64,000 nucleotides of DNA from contig NZ_ATHI01000005.1 in assembly GCF_000422245.1 (NCBI RefSeq), positions 124,001-188,000 of the forward strand, read 5' to 3'. Below the pieces are notes generated by a model. The model was not told the origin of the DNA and ran no database searches. It worked only from the letters and a program-made list of their open reading frames with translations. Positions 10,534-19,090 of the stretch are shown here, in pieces. Position 1 is the stretch's first letter, and each line of letters starts with the position of its first letter. The translations under genes were made by a program, and so were the position numbers. This stretch comes from Alkalidesulfovibrio alkalitolerans DSM 16529. GTDB lineage: Bacteria; Desulfobacterota; Desulfovibrionia; Desulfovibrionales; Desulfovibrionaceae.

Positions 10534-11500
10534 CGAAATCGTCCGCATCCTGCGCGAGGAGGACGGATTTCTCATCGCCTCGCACACCAACCCCGACGGC
10601 GACGCCATAGGTTCCATGGCCGCCATGGGCTGGCTGCTCGCCTCGCTGGGCAAGCGGTTCGCGCTCTACAACCGCTCCGGCCTGCCCGCGTCCTTCGACT
10701 GGCTGGAGCTGCCCGCGCCGATCCACACCGACCTGCCCGCCGGGGACTACCCCTGGATCATCTCGCTCGACTGCGGCGACCTCTCGCGCGTGGGTCCGGA
10801 CATGGCCGCCGTGTGGCCGCTGCGCAGCAGCATCAACATCGACCACCACCTTGGCAATCCCGAGTTCGCCACCGTGAACTGGGTGCGCAAGAGCTATTCG
10901 AGCACGGGCGAGATGGTGGCGAAGCTCGCCCGCGACTTGGACGTTCCCCTGAGCGGAGCGCTCGGCGAGGCGGTCTACCTCTCCATCGTCACGGACACCG
11001 GCTGGTTCAGCTACGACAGCACCACCACGCACACCCTTGCCCTGGCCTCGCGGATCATGGAGCTCGGCCTGCGCCCCGGCCCGATCAACGCCAAGATCCA
11101 GAACCAGTGGACGCCCGCCCGCATCTGCCTGATGCGAGACGTATTGGGCAAGGCCGTGCTCCTGAACAAGGGACGCATCGGCCTCATCAATATCACCAAA
11201 GAAGTGATGCAGGCCTGCGAGGCCGACATCGCCGACACGGACGGACTGATCAACATGCTGCGCCGAGTGCGCGGCGTGCTCATCGCCATCGCCCTGCGCG
11301 AGGAGCCCGACGGATCCATCAAATTCTCGCTGCGCAGCCACGGCGAGGTCAACGTGCAACAAGTGGCCGCCCGCTTCGGCGGCGGCGGCCACAAGAACGC
11401 CAGCGGCGGCTCCGTCGCCCTGCCCATCGAGGAGGCCGCCGCGAACATCGTGGCCGCCTGCGCGGCCATCCTGCCCGACGGCGGGGAGACTTCCGGGTGA
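10517..11500 (+). CDS. DHH-family phosphoesterase, NrnA-like (oligoribonuclease/pAp phosphatase)
   Basis: This 327-aa protein belongs to the DHH/DHHA1 family. It carries SHTNPDGDAIGS (motif I), SLDCGD (motif II), the DHH triad in NIDHHLGN, and a C-terminal DHHA1 domain with FGGGGHKNASGG. NrnA proteins degrade nanoRNA and dephosphorylate pAp, and they often lie between rbfA and truB as here. The ATG at 10517 was chosen over 10502 because MSAVRDEIVRIL is the normal N-terminus. The exact substrate is inferred from family and context. Confidence 0.88.
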   Translation: MSAVRDEIVRILREEDGFLIASHTNPDGDAIGSMAAMGWLLASLGKRFALYNRSGLPASFDWLELPAPIHTDLPAGDYPWIISLDCGDLSRVGPDMAAVWPLRSSINIDHHLGNPEFATVNWVRKSYSSTGEMVAKLARDLDVPLSGALGEAVYLSIVTDTGWFSYDSTTTHTLALASRIMELGLRPGPINAKIQNQWTPARICLMRDVLGKAVLLNKGRIGLINITKEVMQACEADIADTDGLINMLRRVRGVLIAIALREEPDGSIKFSLRSHGEVNVQQVAARFGGGGHKNASGGSVALPIEEAAANIVAACAAILPDGGETSG

Positions 11501-12420
11501 GCGTCCCGCGCGGCCTCCGCGAGCCGTATCCGCTGCCGCAGCTCGACGGCGTGCTCGTGCTCGACAAGCCCGTGGGGCCGACCTCCACGCATTGCCTGAA
11601 CGCCATCAAGCGGCTGGGGCAGAAAAAGATCGGTCACGCCGGGACGCTCGATCCCCTGGCCTCGGGCGTGCTCGTGGTGCTGCTCGGTCAGGCCACCAAG
11701 ATCGCCACATTCCTCTCCGGCGCGGTCAAGACCTATCGCGGAGCCCTCAGGTTCGGACTGACCACCGACACCTACGACAACACCGGGCAGGTACTGACCG
11801 AGGCGGACTGGCGCGGGCTCGACCCCGAGGCCGTGCGCAAGGCCGTGCTTGACTGGACGGCCGAGACAGTGCAGGAAGTCCCTGCGTACTCCGCCGCCAA
11901 ACATCAGGGAAAGCCGCTCTACGCCCTGGCCCGGGCAGGGCAGGAAGTTCCCGTCAAAACCAAGGAAATAACGGTTTTCGGGGCCGAGGCACTTGACATT
12001 GCCTTGCCGGAGACCGAATTTCGTGTGACCTGCTCCGCAGGCACCTATGTCCGCTCCCTGGTCCACAGCCTGGGGAAGCGGTTTGGCTGCGGCGCCGTCA
12101 TGACCGCGCTCAGGCGCGAGGAAAGCCGCCCGTTCACCCTGGAACAGGCCGTGACGCTTCAGGAGGTGCTCGACGAACCGGGAATCGTTTCCGGACGGCT
12201 CGTGAGCATCCCCGACGCGTTACCCGACTGGCCCAAGGCGCCGCTCACGGCGCACGAGGTCGCCCAGGTCAAAAACGGGGTCAGGCTCTCCGCGCGAGGA
12301 CAGGCCGGCGAGGGAGCGCGCGCGTTGTTTTGCGATGAAAACGGCGCGCCCGTGGCCCTTGCCGAAACCGTGTCCGAGGCCCGCGATATTCGCTGGGCCA
12401 TCCTGCGCGGCCTGTGGTAG
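11497..12420 (+). CDS. truB: tRNA pseudouridine(55) synthase TruB
   Basis: TruB makes pseudouridine 55 in the T loop of tRNAs. The 307-aa protein begins at a GTG overlapping the upstream stop (GTGA) and reads [15 protein letters not shown], then [16 protein letters not shown] with the catalytic Asp, and later [17 protein letters not shown]-terminal TruB/PUA-like extension completes it. No ATG is available in a sensible place, so the GTG start is firm. Confidence 0.94.
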   Translation: MSVPRGLREPYPLPQLDGVLVLDKPVGPTSTHCLNAIKRLGQKKIGHAGTLDPLASGVLVVLLGQATKIATFLSGAVKTYRGALRFGLTTDTYDNTGQVLTEADWRGLDPEAVRKAVLDWTAETVQEVPAYSAAKHQGKPLYALARAGQEVPVKTKEITVFGAEALDIALPETEFRVTCSAGTYVRSLVHSLGKRFGCGAVMTALRREESRPFTLEQAVTLQEVLDEPGIVSGRLVSIPDALPDWPKAPLTAHEVAQVKNGVRLSARGQAGEGARALFCDENGAPVALAETVSEARDIRWAILRGLW

Positions 12421-12472
12421 CCGCCTGACCCTCAAAACCTCAACAAAACATCATCGAGAAAGGAGAACCGCT

Positions 12473-12742
12473 GTGGTCATGACGCCCGACCAGAAGGAAC
12501 AGGTCATCAAGGATTACGCCAAACACGAAGGCGACACCGGCTCGCCCGAGGTGCAGGTGGCCCTTTTGACCAACCGCATCACCTACCTGACCGAACACTT
12601 CAAGGTCCATTCCAAGGACTTCCACTCCCGCACGGGTCTGTTGAAGCTCGTCGGCCAGCGCCGCAAGCTGCTCAACTACCTGAAGAACAAGGACGTCGCG
12701 CGTTACCGCGAGCTGATCACCCGGCTCGGGCTGCGCAAGTAG
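12473..12742 (+). CDS. rpsO: 30S ribosomal protein S15
   Basis: S15 binds the central domain of 16S rRNA. The 89-aa product has the family core [31 protein letters not shown] and [10 protein letters not shown]. Two in-frame starts exist, GTG at 12473 and ATG at 12479. The GTG is preferred because AAAGGAG lies 7 nt upstream and gives the standard 89-residue length. It is followed by hairpins and then pnp, the conserved rpsO-pnp order. Confidence 0.95.
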   Translation: MVMTPDQKEQVIKDYAKHEGDTGSPEVQVALLTNRITYLTEHFKVHSKDFHSRTGLLKLVGQRRKLLNYLKNKDVARYRELITRLGLRK

Positions 12743-12749
12743 CTTCCCC

Positions 12750-12781
12750 CGCCCGGCCCCTCCCGTGAGAGGGGCCGGGCG
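12750..12781 (+). terminator. GC-rich hairpin after rpsO
   Basis: CGCCCGGCCCC and GGGGCCGGGCG form an 11-bp stem starting 8 bp after the rpsO stop. There is no T run, so partial termination or 3'-end protection of rpsO mRNA is likely. Confidence 0.55.
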
Positions 12782-12795
12782 ACACGCGATCCCTC

Positions 12796-12865
12796 GGAGC
12801 GGGGTTAGTTGGCTGTGGCGGGCGCTTTTCGCGCAGAGCCCTCTCCACAGCCCAGCTAACGCTCC
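12796..12865 (+). promoter_or_regulatory. Long stem-loop in the pnp leader (possible RNase III site)
   Basis: GGAGC, GTTAG and GGCTGTGG on the left arm pair with CCACAGCC, CTAAC and GCTCC on the right, leaving small bulges and a loop that can itself fold (GCGCTTTTCGCGC). It ends 33 nt before the pnp ATG. In E. coli a comparable pnp leader hairpin is cut by RNase III for PNPase autocontrol. The role here is inferred. Confidence 0.5.
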
Positions 12866-12898
12866 AGGGACGAGAACACCCAACCCAAGGAGCATTCA

Positions 12899-15139
12899 AT
12901 GCCCGTACCTTTCGAGAAGACCAGTCTGACGGCCACCATCGGCGGCATCGACATCACCATGGAGACCGGCCGCATGGCCAACCAGGCCGACGGTGCAGTC
13001 TGGATCCAGTCCGGCGGGACCGTGGTCCTGGTGACCGCCTGCAGCCAGACCCTGGACATCGACCGTGGCTTCTTTCCGCTGACCTGCAACTACCAGGAGA
13101 TGTTCTACGCGGCCGGCCGCATCCCCGGCTCCTACTTCCGCCGCGAAGTGGGCCGCCCGTCCGAGCGCGAGACCCTGATCTCGCGCCTCATCGACCGCCC
13201 GCTGCGTCCGCTCTTCCCCAAGGGCTTCAAGGACGAGACTCAGATCATCGCCACCGTGCTCTCGGCCGACCGCCACACCAGCCCCGACGTGCTGGCCCTG
13301 ACCGGCGCCTCGGCCGCCCTGCACATCTCCTCCATTCCCTGGGGCGGGCCCATTGCCTGCGCGCGCGTCGGCTACGTGGACGGCTCCTTCGTCCTCTTCC
13401 CGACTTACAAGGGCATGGCCGACAACACCGACCTCAACCTGGTCCTGGCGGCCACGCGCGATGCCGTGGTCATGGTCGAAGGTGCGGCCAAGTTCCTGCC
13501 CGAAGACCTCATCGCCGAGGCCATCGAGTGGGGCCACAAGCAGATCCTGCCGCTCATCGACATGCAGGAGGAACTGCGCGCCAAGGTGGGCAAGCCCAAG
13601 CGCCTGTTCACCCCGCCCCTTGAAAACAAGGAGCTGGTCGAGGCGGTCTTCGAATTCGCCCGCGCCGACATGGCCGAGGCCCTGGCCGTAACCGAAAAGA
13701 TGCCGCGCCGCGCCGCCATGCAGGCCGTGCGCACGAAAGCCCGCGAGGCGCTGGCCGAGCGCTTCGTGGACGATCTCGCCTTTGACAAGCACCTCTCCGA
13801 GGCCCTGGACGCCCTGGAGAAGCAGATCGTGCGCGAGAAGATCCGCACCACGGGGCGGCGCATCGACGGCCGCGACCTGACCACGGTGCGGCCCCTGTCC
13901 ATCGAGGTCGGCCTGCTGCCCCAGGCGCACGGCTCCTCGCTCTTCAGGCGCGGCGAGACGAGTGCGCTGTGCGTGACCACGCTCGGTTCCTCCCGCGACG
14001 AACAGCGCATCGAGACGCTGACCGGCGAGACGACCAAGAACTTCATGCTGCACTACAACTTCCCGCCCTACTGCGTGGGCGAGGCGCGCATGCTGCGCGC
14101 TCCCTCGCGCCGCGAGGTGGGCCACGGCAACCTGGCCGAGCGCGCCCTGCTCGCGGTCATGCCCGAGAACGGCGAGTTCCCCTTCACCGTGCGCGTGGTC
14201 TCCGAGGTCATGGAGTCCAACGGCTCCTCGTCCATGGCCTCGGTCTGCGGCGGCTGCCTGGCGCTGATGGACGCGGGCGTGCCCATCAAGGCCCCGGTGG
14301 CGGGCATCGCCATGGGCCTTTGCAAGGTCGGCGACGAGTTCTTCGTGCTCACCGACATCCTCGGCGACGAGGACGCCCTGGGCGACATGGACTTCAAGCT
14401 CGCGGGCACTGCCGAGGGCATCACCGCCGTGCAGATGGACATCAAGATCTCGGGCATTCCCAAGGAGGTGCTGCGCCGCGCCCTGCTGCAAAGCCGCGAC
14501 GCGCGCCTGCACATCCTCTCCGAGATGTCCACGGTGCTCGAAACTCCGCGCGAGAACCTTTCCGATCTCGCGCCGCAGTACAAGACCGTGGTCATCAACC
14601 CCGAGAAGATCCGCGAGGTCATCGGTTCCGGGGGCAAGAACATCAAGGCCATCACCGCCGCCACCGAGGCCGACATCGACATCGAGGACACCGGCCACAT
14701 CAAGATATTCGCGCCGACCCTCGAATCCCTGAAGAAGGCCGAGGAGATGATCCTCTACTACGACCAGACCGCCGAGGTCGGGGCCAACTACGCGGGCAAG
14801 GTCATCAAGATCATCGACTGCGGCGCGATCGTGGAAATCCTGCCCGGCCTCGAAGGGCTCCTGCACGTCTCCCAACTTGACGTGGAGCGCGTGGAGAACG
14901 TCTCCGACCTGCTGGCCGTGGGCCAGGAGGTCATGGTCAAGGTCGTGGAGGTCCAGCCCGGCGGCCGCGTTCGCCTCTCCCGCAAGGCTTGGCTCATGGA
15001 GCAGGCCGGACAGGAAGTGGATCTGTCCAGCTTCAGCGCCCCCAGGGGCGGCGGAGGCCGCGGAGGTGACCGCTGCGATCGCGGCGGACGCGGTGGAGAT
15101 CGCGGCGGACGCGGCGGAGACCGGGGCGGCCGCAGGTAG
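12899..15139 (+). CDS. pnp: Polyribonucleotide nucleotidyltransferase (PNPase)
   Basis: PNPase is the phosphorolytic 3'-5' exoribonuclease of the degradosome. The 746-aa protein has two RNase PH domains (GRPSERETLISRLIDRPLRPLF in the first; FPFTVRVVSEVMESNGSSSMAS in the second). A KH domain (IREVIGSGGKNIKAI, about 575-590) and an S1 domain (about 620-690) follow. It ends in a Gly-Arg-Asp repeat tail (GGRGGDRGG units, about 715-746), which is longer than in E. coli and likely binds RNA. The AAGGAG site lies just before the ATG. Confidence 0.97.
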   Translation: MPVPFEKTSLTATIGGIDITMETGRMANQADGAVWIQSGGTVVLVTACSQTLDIDRGFFPLTCNYQEMFYAAGRIPGSYFRREVGRPSERETLISRLIDRPLRPLFPKGFKDETQIIATVLSADRHTSPDVLALTGASAALHISSIPWGGPIACARVGYVDGSFVLFPTYKGMADNTDLNLVLAATRDAVVMVEGAAKFLPEDLIAEAIEWGHKQILPLIDMQEELRAKVGKPKRLFTPPLENKELVEAVFEFARADMAEALAVTEKMPRRAAMQAVRTKAREALAERFVDDLAFDKHLSEALDALEKQIVREKIRTTGRRIDGRDLTTVRPLSIEVGLLPQAHGSSLFRRGETSALCVTTLGSSRDEQRIETLTGETTKNFMLHYNFPPYCVGEARMLRAPSRREVGHGNLAERALLAVMPENGEFPFTVRVVSEVMESNGSSSMASVCGGCLALMDAGVPIKAPVAGIAMGLCKVGDEFFVLTDILGDEDALGDMDFKLAGTAEGITAVQMDIKISGIPKEVLRRALLQSRDARLHILSEMSTVLETPRENLSDLAPQYKTVVINPEKIREVIGSGGKNIKAITAATEADIDIEDTGHIKIFAPTLESLKKAEEMILYYDQTAEVGANYAGKVIKIIDCGAIVEILPGLEGLLHVSQLDVERVENVSDLLAVGQEVMVKVVEVQPGGRVRLSRKAWLMEQAGQEVDLSSFSAPRGGGGRGGDRCDRGGRGGDRGGRGGDRGGRR

Positions 15140-15225
15140 CATCCCCAAGGGGCCCGCGCGCGGGAGAGGCTTCGCGGACCTTCCCGCCTAGCCGCTCCCC
15201 ATCCCTTCCCATATGAAACGCCGAC

Positions 15226-15257
15226 GGGCGGCCCCGCGAGGGGCCGCCCTCGTTTTT
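15226..15257 (+). terminator. Intrinsic terminator after pnp
   Basis: GGGCGGCCCC-GCGA-GGGGCCGCCC forms a perfect 10-bp stem with a tetraloop, followed by TCGTTTTT. It ends the rimP-to-pnp block. Confidence 0.85.
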
Positions 15258-15263
15258 CTCGAC

Positions 15264-15404
15264 GTGAACGGAGTACGGGAACTCCCCGACCCGGTCGAAA
15301 TGGAGCGCATCACCCAGGGAGTTGTTGCAGGCCGGATCGGGAAGGAAGAACTCAGCACATGGTTCACGGCCGTCTGCATGGGTGACGGCGATCCAAAACG
15401 ATAG
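15264..15404 (+). CDS. Possible small hypothetical protein (46 aa)
   Basis: A short frame with GTG start just after the pnp terminator encodes an acidic, hydrophilic peptide (it contains ELPDPVEMERITQGVV and EELSTWFTAVCMG). No ribosome site is visible and the family is not recognised. It could be chance coding in GC-rich DNA. It ends 5 bp before the stop of the convergent gene. Confidence 0.2.
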   Translation: MNGVRELPDPVEMERITQGVVAGRIGKEELSTWFTAVCMGDGDPKR

Positions 15405-15409
15405 CCTGC

Positions 15410-16150
15410 CTACCCTTCCCCGGCCTTTTGCACCGCGAAGTGGCTGGTCAGCCGCATGGCGTGAAGCAGAGCGTGAATTCTCGGGGCCACGTTGATGAGC
15501 GAGAGCCCGCCACCGCGCGCCCGCAGTGTGTTGTGCACGGCCACGAAAAGCCCCATGCCCAGGGAATCCACCATGCCCACGCCGTCCAGATCCATGGTCA
15601 GCCGCGGCTCGCTCTCCGCGAGCAGCCCGGCGATCTCGACCCGCACCCCCTCCACCGTAGAGGCCACCAAGTCGCGGCCAGGCCGGAAAGTGATGCCATC
15701 CGCCGTAGCCGAGACCGAGGATTGCGGTCGGCCCGCGCAGTCATAACGTTTGCTGAACGTCAATTCGTTGCCCGCCTCGTTGAAGTTCACCGTGTCGGCG
15801 TGAGCGCGGATGAGGTGGAATCCCCTTCCGTGTTCGTCGTCCGGCTCAGGCTCGCGTCTTGGAAGTGCGCGCCAATCGAATCCCGGCCCCGGGTCGCGCA
15901 CGAGCACGGTCAGCACGTCGTCCGTCAGGGTCAGTTCGCAGAAGACCTTGGCGCCCTGCCGTCCGGCACAGCCATGCAGCATGGCGTTGGACAACGCCTC
16001 GCGCAGGGCGAGGCTCAGGTCGAAGGTGTCCACCTCCCCGCATTCCTGTCTGAGAAAGCGCTCCGATATGGCGCAGATGTGGTCGATGTTCTCGACGTCG
16101 GCCGTGGCCTGAAAAACCACCATGCCCAAGCGGCGAAGCGTTACGAGCAT
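15410..16150 (-). CDS. Anti-sigma-type serine kinase domain fused to a STAS anti-antagonist domain (RsbW-RsbV-like)
   Basis: The 246-aa protein has an N-terminal GHKL ATPase domain of the SpoIIAB/RsbW type (about 1-130). Its N box is LREALSNAMLHGC and its G1 box is VRDPGPGFDW. A C-terminal STAS domain (about 150-246) follows, with MDLDGVGMVDSLGMGLFVAVHN, where the Ser is the usual phosphorylation site. Kinase and antagonist are normally separate proteins; here they are fused. The start at 16148-16150 has TGGAGG upstream. It directly follows the phosphatase gene (2 bp). Confidence 0.85.
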   Translation of the reverse strand: MLVTLRRLGMVVFQATADVENIDHICAISERFLRQECGEVDTFDLSLALREALSNAMLHGCAGRQGAKVFCELTLTDDVLTVLVRDPGPGFDWRALPRREPEPDDEHGRGFHLIRAHADTVNFNEAGNELTFSKRYDCAGRPQSSVSATADGITFRPGRDLVASTVEGVRVEIAGLLAESEPRLTMDLDGVGMVDSLGMGLFVAVHNTLRARGGGLSLINVAPRIHALLHAMRLTSHFAVQKAGEG

Positions 16151-16152
16151 CT

Positions 16153-17355
16153 TCAAGCCTCCACTGCGAGCAGGACGGCATCGTCGCACATGGCGCGCCC
16201 GTCACACACGACTTGCCGGACGTGCTCCACGGCCTGCGGAAGCGGCAACCCCCGCGCCTGCCCGCAGGCGGTCCCGAGTCGCTCCATGCCTTCGAACAGC
16301 CCGCCCCGAGCCGGGTCCTCGACCAATCCATCGGTATACAGATACACGCGGTCTCCCGGCTCCACGGCCATGGAAAGCGGCAGCAGGGTCACGCTCTCGA
16401 ATACCCCGAGGATGTCGCCCGGGGTTTCGAGCAGCCTGGGCTCCCCTCCCGAGGCGGGAACCAGGACGCCCGGTGGGTGGCCGCAGGAAAAGTACGTGAT
16501 GCGGTTGCGCCGGGCGTTGAGCGTCAGGTAGCAGGCGGTCAGAAAAACCCCGGAGGGTAACACGTGCCCGAGCACGCGGTTGATCGCGACCAGCGTTTCC
16601 GCGGGCGTGTACAGCGGGCCCGAGTTCTGGCGCACCAGCGCTTTCAGTCCGGCAGTGGCGAAAGAAGCCTTGAGATCGTGCCCGCTGATGTCGGCCACGA
16701 AATAGCCGTGCCCGTCACCGGCGGGAATCACATCGTAGAAGTCGCCCCCCGCTTCGAGCACCGGCTGATAGGACACCGCGAAGCCCGCCTGGGGCATGTC
16801 TTCGGGGCGAATCAGGATGGCCTGCTGCGCGTCGCGCACCTGGTTCAGGCGTTCGGCCTGGGCCGCGATGACAGTCTCGTAGGCCGCCACGAGCTTCAGC
16901 GAGTTGCGGATGCGCGCCAGCACCTCGCGGAATTCGAAGGGTTTGGTCACATAATCCACGGCCCCGAGGTCGAGGCCACGCACCTTGGTTTCCACGTCGG
17001 TCAGGGCCGAAAGCAGGATGACGGGCGTGGAGGCCGTTTGGTGATCCGCCTTGAGCTTGGTCAACGTCTCAAGGCCCGATTCGCCGGGCATCATGATGTC
17101 CAGAAGGATCAGATCGGGCCGGTGCCGCTGGGCGAGCGCGCGCCCCTCGGGGCCGTTCGCGGCCAAAAGAACTCCGAACCCCTCCCCCGTGAGCATTTTT
17201 TCGAGGGTGTAGCGGTTCAGGTGCTCGTCGTCCACGACGAGCACACATGGAAATGCGGCGGCGTTTCGACCGTCCGCGCTGCAAGCCCCTCTGTTCTCCA
17301 GATACTCTTCCCTCCCCCGTGCGTCGCAGGCGCACACGGCACCCGTTGCGCTCAT
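16153..17355 (-). CDS. Response regulator with SpoIIE/RsbU-type PP2C phosphatase output
   Basis: The 400-aa protein has a receiver domain (about 37-155) with acidic pocket VVDDE, phosphoacceptor Asp in LILLDIMMPG, and Lys in VTKPFEF. A coiled linker follows, then a PP2C SpoIIE domain (about 200-398) with GGDFYDV, VADISGHDLKA and LYTDGLVEDPA metal-binding motifs. Such proteins dephosphorylate STAS antagonists, and the next gene encodes exactly that domain. The start overlaps the lipoprotein stop (ATGA). The sensing partner is not in view. Confidence 0.88.
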   Translation of the reverse strand: MSATGAVCACDARGREEYLENRGACSADGRNAAAFPCVLVVDDEHLNRYTLEKMLTGEGFGVLLAANGPEGRALAQRHRPDLILLDIMMPGESGLETLTKLKADHQTASTPVILLSALTDVETKVRGLDLGAVDYVTKPFEFREVLARIRNSLKLVAAYETVIAAQAERLNQVRDAQQAILIRPEDMPQAGFAVSYQPVLEAGGDFYDVIPAGDGHGYFVADISGHDLKASFATAGLKALVRQNSGPLYTPAETLVAINRVLGHVLPSGVFLTACYLTLNARRNRITYFSCGHPPGVLVPASGGEPRLLETPGDILGVFESVTLLPLSMAVEPGDRVYLYTDGLVEDPARGGLFEGMERLGTACGQARGLPLPQAVEHVRQVVCDGRAMCDDAVLLAVEA

Positions 17356-18095
17356 CTGGCTTCGGCCTTTTCGTCGAAGACGTGCGCCACCGGAAGCGTG
17401 TAAGGAGTCACGACTCCCTCGTGAGCCACGAGCAGGGTTACACGCTCAATGCCCACGCCACCCGGGAAATAGACGTAGCCCACCTTGGTGTAACTCGGCG
17501 GCACCGGCTCCGACGTCCAGGCATAGCTCGAAAGCTCCCTGAGCACGGTGCGCCTGGTTTCGCTCTCCGACCCCCAGCCTCCGGCCACTGCGCCGCCCAT
17601 GGCGCCGGCTGCACCACCAATGACAGCGCCCTTCCAGATATTGTCGCCGCCGCCGATGGTGCCGAGCAAGGCGCCGATTCCCGCGCCCAGCACCGCGCCA
17701 AGCGCGCCAGTGCGCGCGGCGTCGCCCGCCGTGACCGAGAACGCCTCGGAACGGGTCACGAGTTCCGTGGCCTCGTCGATACTGTAGGGCAGAAACTCGC
17801 CCTGCGGGCCGATACCGCGCAGTTGGGAGTATTCCACCACGTAGGACTTGTCCGAGGAATTCTTGAAGACAAGAAAGACCGGTTCGAGCCCGGCCTTGCG
17901 GTAGTCCATGCCCTCACCGAAATAGGCGTAACCCACGGCCGCGATGCCGTAATCTGCGGTCTTGACCGAGCCCGGCACGGTATCGGGATCGGCCACCTTG
18001 CGCGGTTGCGGCAGCGGCTGGCGGCTGGCGCAGGCGGATATCATGATCGCGCACAGCACAAGGGCCAGGACGCGAAAACGCGGTGCATGACGCAT
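17352..18095 (-). CDS. Glycine-zipper lipoprotein of unknown function
   Basis: The 247-aa protein has a lipoprotein signal ending MISAC and a central glycine-zipper stretch (about 130-175, with GAVLGAGIGALLGTIGGG and GAVIGGAAGAMGGAV) that may insert in a membrane. The flanking regions resemble no family I recognise. Its stop overlaps the start of the phosphatase gene, so it belongs to the partner-switch operon and could be its envelope-side component. That link is inferred from context only. Confidence 0.75.
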   Translation of the reverse strand: MRHAPRFRVLALVLCAIMISACASRQPLPQPRKVADPDTVPGSVKTADYGIAAVGYAYFGEGMDYRKAGLEPVFLVFKNSSDKSYVVEYSQLRGIGPQGEFLPYSIDEATELVTRSEAFSVTAGDAARTGALGAVLGAGIGALLGTIGGGDNIWKGAVIGGAAGAMGGAVAGGWGSESETRRTVLRELSSYAWTSEPVPPSYTKVGYVYFPGGVGIERVTLLVAHEGVVTPYTLPVAHVFDEKAEAR

Positions 18096-18107
18096 GAGGA
18101 TTTCCTC

Positions 18108-18917
18108 CTAGGTGATGATGACGCCCGCATAGCCGACCACGCTCGTGTGGTCGCCCGTGGCGTCGCCCGACGTGGCGTAGGCCGCGATCCTAGCCGACGT
18201 GGCCCCGAGTTCCTCGACCGCGGCGAGTCCGAGCGTCATGGGCAACACGCCACACATGCTTATCCCGTGCCCGATCACGGTGTCGTAAAGGCCGACCGGG
18301 TCGATAGCCAGGACGTTCTCCAGGGCCAGGGCGTCGCGCTCCTTGGCCTTGTCCTCGGGCAGGTAGTGGCTCATGTCGGAGCTGACGACGATGGCCGCGC
18401 GTTCCGGCCAGGCGGCAAGCGTCTTGGCAAGCCCTTTTCCGGCCTGGATCAGGGCGTCCTTGTCACGCGCGGCAACGGCCACGGGCACGATGCGAGTGGC
18501 GTTGTTGAAGTGACGAAGAAAAGGCAGCACCACCTCCAGGGAATGTTCCCCTAGGTGCGCAGCCGTGTCGGCCGAGAATCCCGGCACCATCTGCGCCAGA
18601 TGCGCCGCCAGCGGCGTGTCCACAGGCAAGCCGCCGCCGGGCAGTTCCCACACGCCGTCGGGCCACACCGCGAGCGGAGCGCCCCGGCCCGTGTGGCTCG
18701 GCCCGAGCAGCACGAGCAGATCGGGCAGGTTGGCCTGGGCCAGGGTGCGGCCGCAGACCTGCCCGGAATAGACGTATCCGGCGTGGGGCACCATGGTCAA
18801 AAGCGCCGGGGCCATGTCGGCCTCTCCCGCGCCGGTGGCGCAGGCCACGATCATCCTTTCCAGGTCGTTGCTTTGGCCGGGATAGAACTGTCCGGCGACG
18901 ATGGGGGTCCGGTCCAT
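18108..18917 (-). CDS. Memo family protein (AmmeMemoRadiSam system protein B)
   Basis: This 269-aa protein shows the Memo fold motifs TMVPHAGYVYSGQV, LLGPSHTGRG, GEHSLEVVLPFL and VVSSDMSHYLP, with the conserved His and Cys residues of the family. Memo-like proteins are related to extradiol dioxygenases and are often found with AMMECR1 and a radical SAM protein, which are not visible here. The start at 18915-18917 follows GGAGGAC. The reaction is unknown. It lies 12 bp upstream of the lipoprotein gene, so it probably heads the operon. Confidence 0.85.
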   Translation of the reverse strand: MDRTPIVAGQFYPGQSNDLERMIVACATGAGEADMAPALLTMVPHAGYVYSGQVCGRTLAQANLPDLLVLLGPSHTGRGAPLAVWPDGVWELPGGGLPVDTPLAAHLAQMVPGFSADTAAHLGEHSLEVVLPFLRHFNNATRIVPVAVAARDKDALIQAGKGLAKTLAAWPERAAIVVSSDMSHYLPEDKAKERDALALENVLAIDPVGLYDTVIGHGISMCGVLPMTLGLAAVEELGATSARIAAYATSGDATGDHTSVVGYAGVIIT

Positions 18918-19016
18918 GTCGTCCTCCTTGGGCCGCGAGGCGAAATGCTCCACGGGCAGGATTTTCCTCATAGCACAATTCAGCGCCCATGCAAACGCGC
19001 CAAAGGCATGCGCCGC

Positions 19017-19044
19017 TTGCTTTTCAGCCCCAAGCATCTACAAT
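19017..19044 (+). promoter_or_regulatory. Sigma-70 promoter for the arginase gene
   Basis: TTGCTT (19017-19022) and TACAAT (19039-19044) are 16 bp apart and end 46 bp before the arginase ATG, in the gap shared with the divergent Memo gene. Confidence 0.5.
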
Positions 19045-19090
19045 CGCCACGTGCAACCCGAAGACACTCAGCCGCAAAGGAGCCGGGCGC

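Noticed and set aside
12896-15148. Very long open frame antisense to pnp (about 750 codons); similar ones lie antisense to infB and nusA
   Set aside because: GC-rich codon bias keeps the opposite strand open. The antisense translations are rich in His, Gly, Ala and Asp with no family resemblance, while the sense frames are clear known proteins.
15213-15263. Upstream extension of the small frame after pnp
   Set aside because: It would be coded by the pnp terminator hairpin itself, so any real product would start later.
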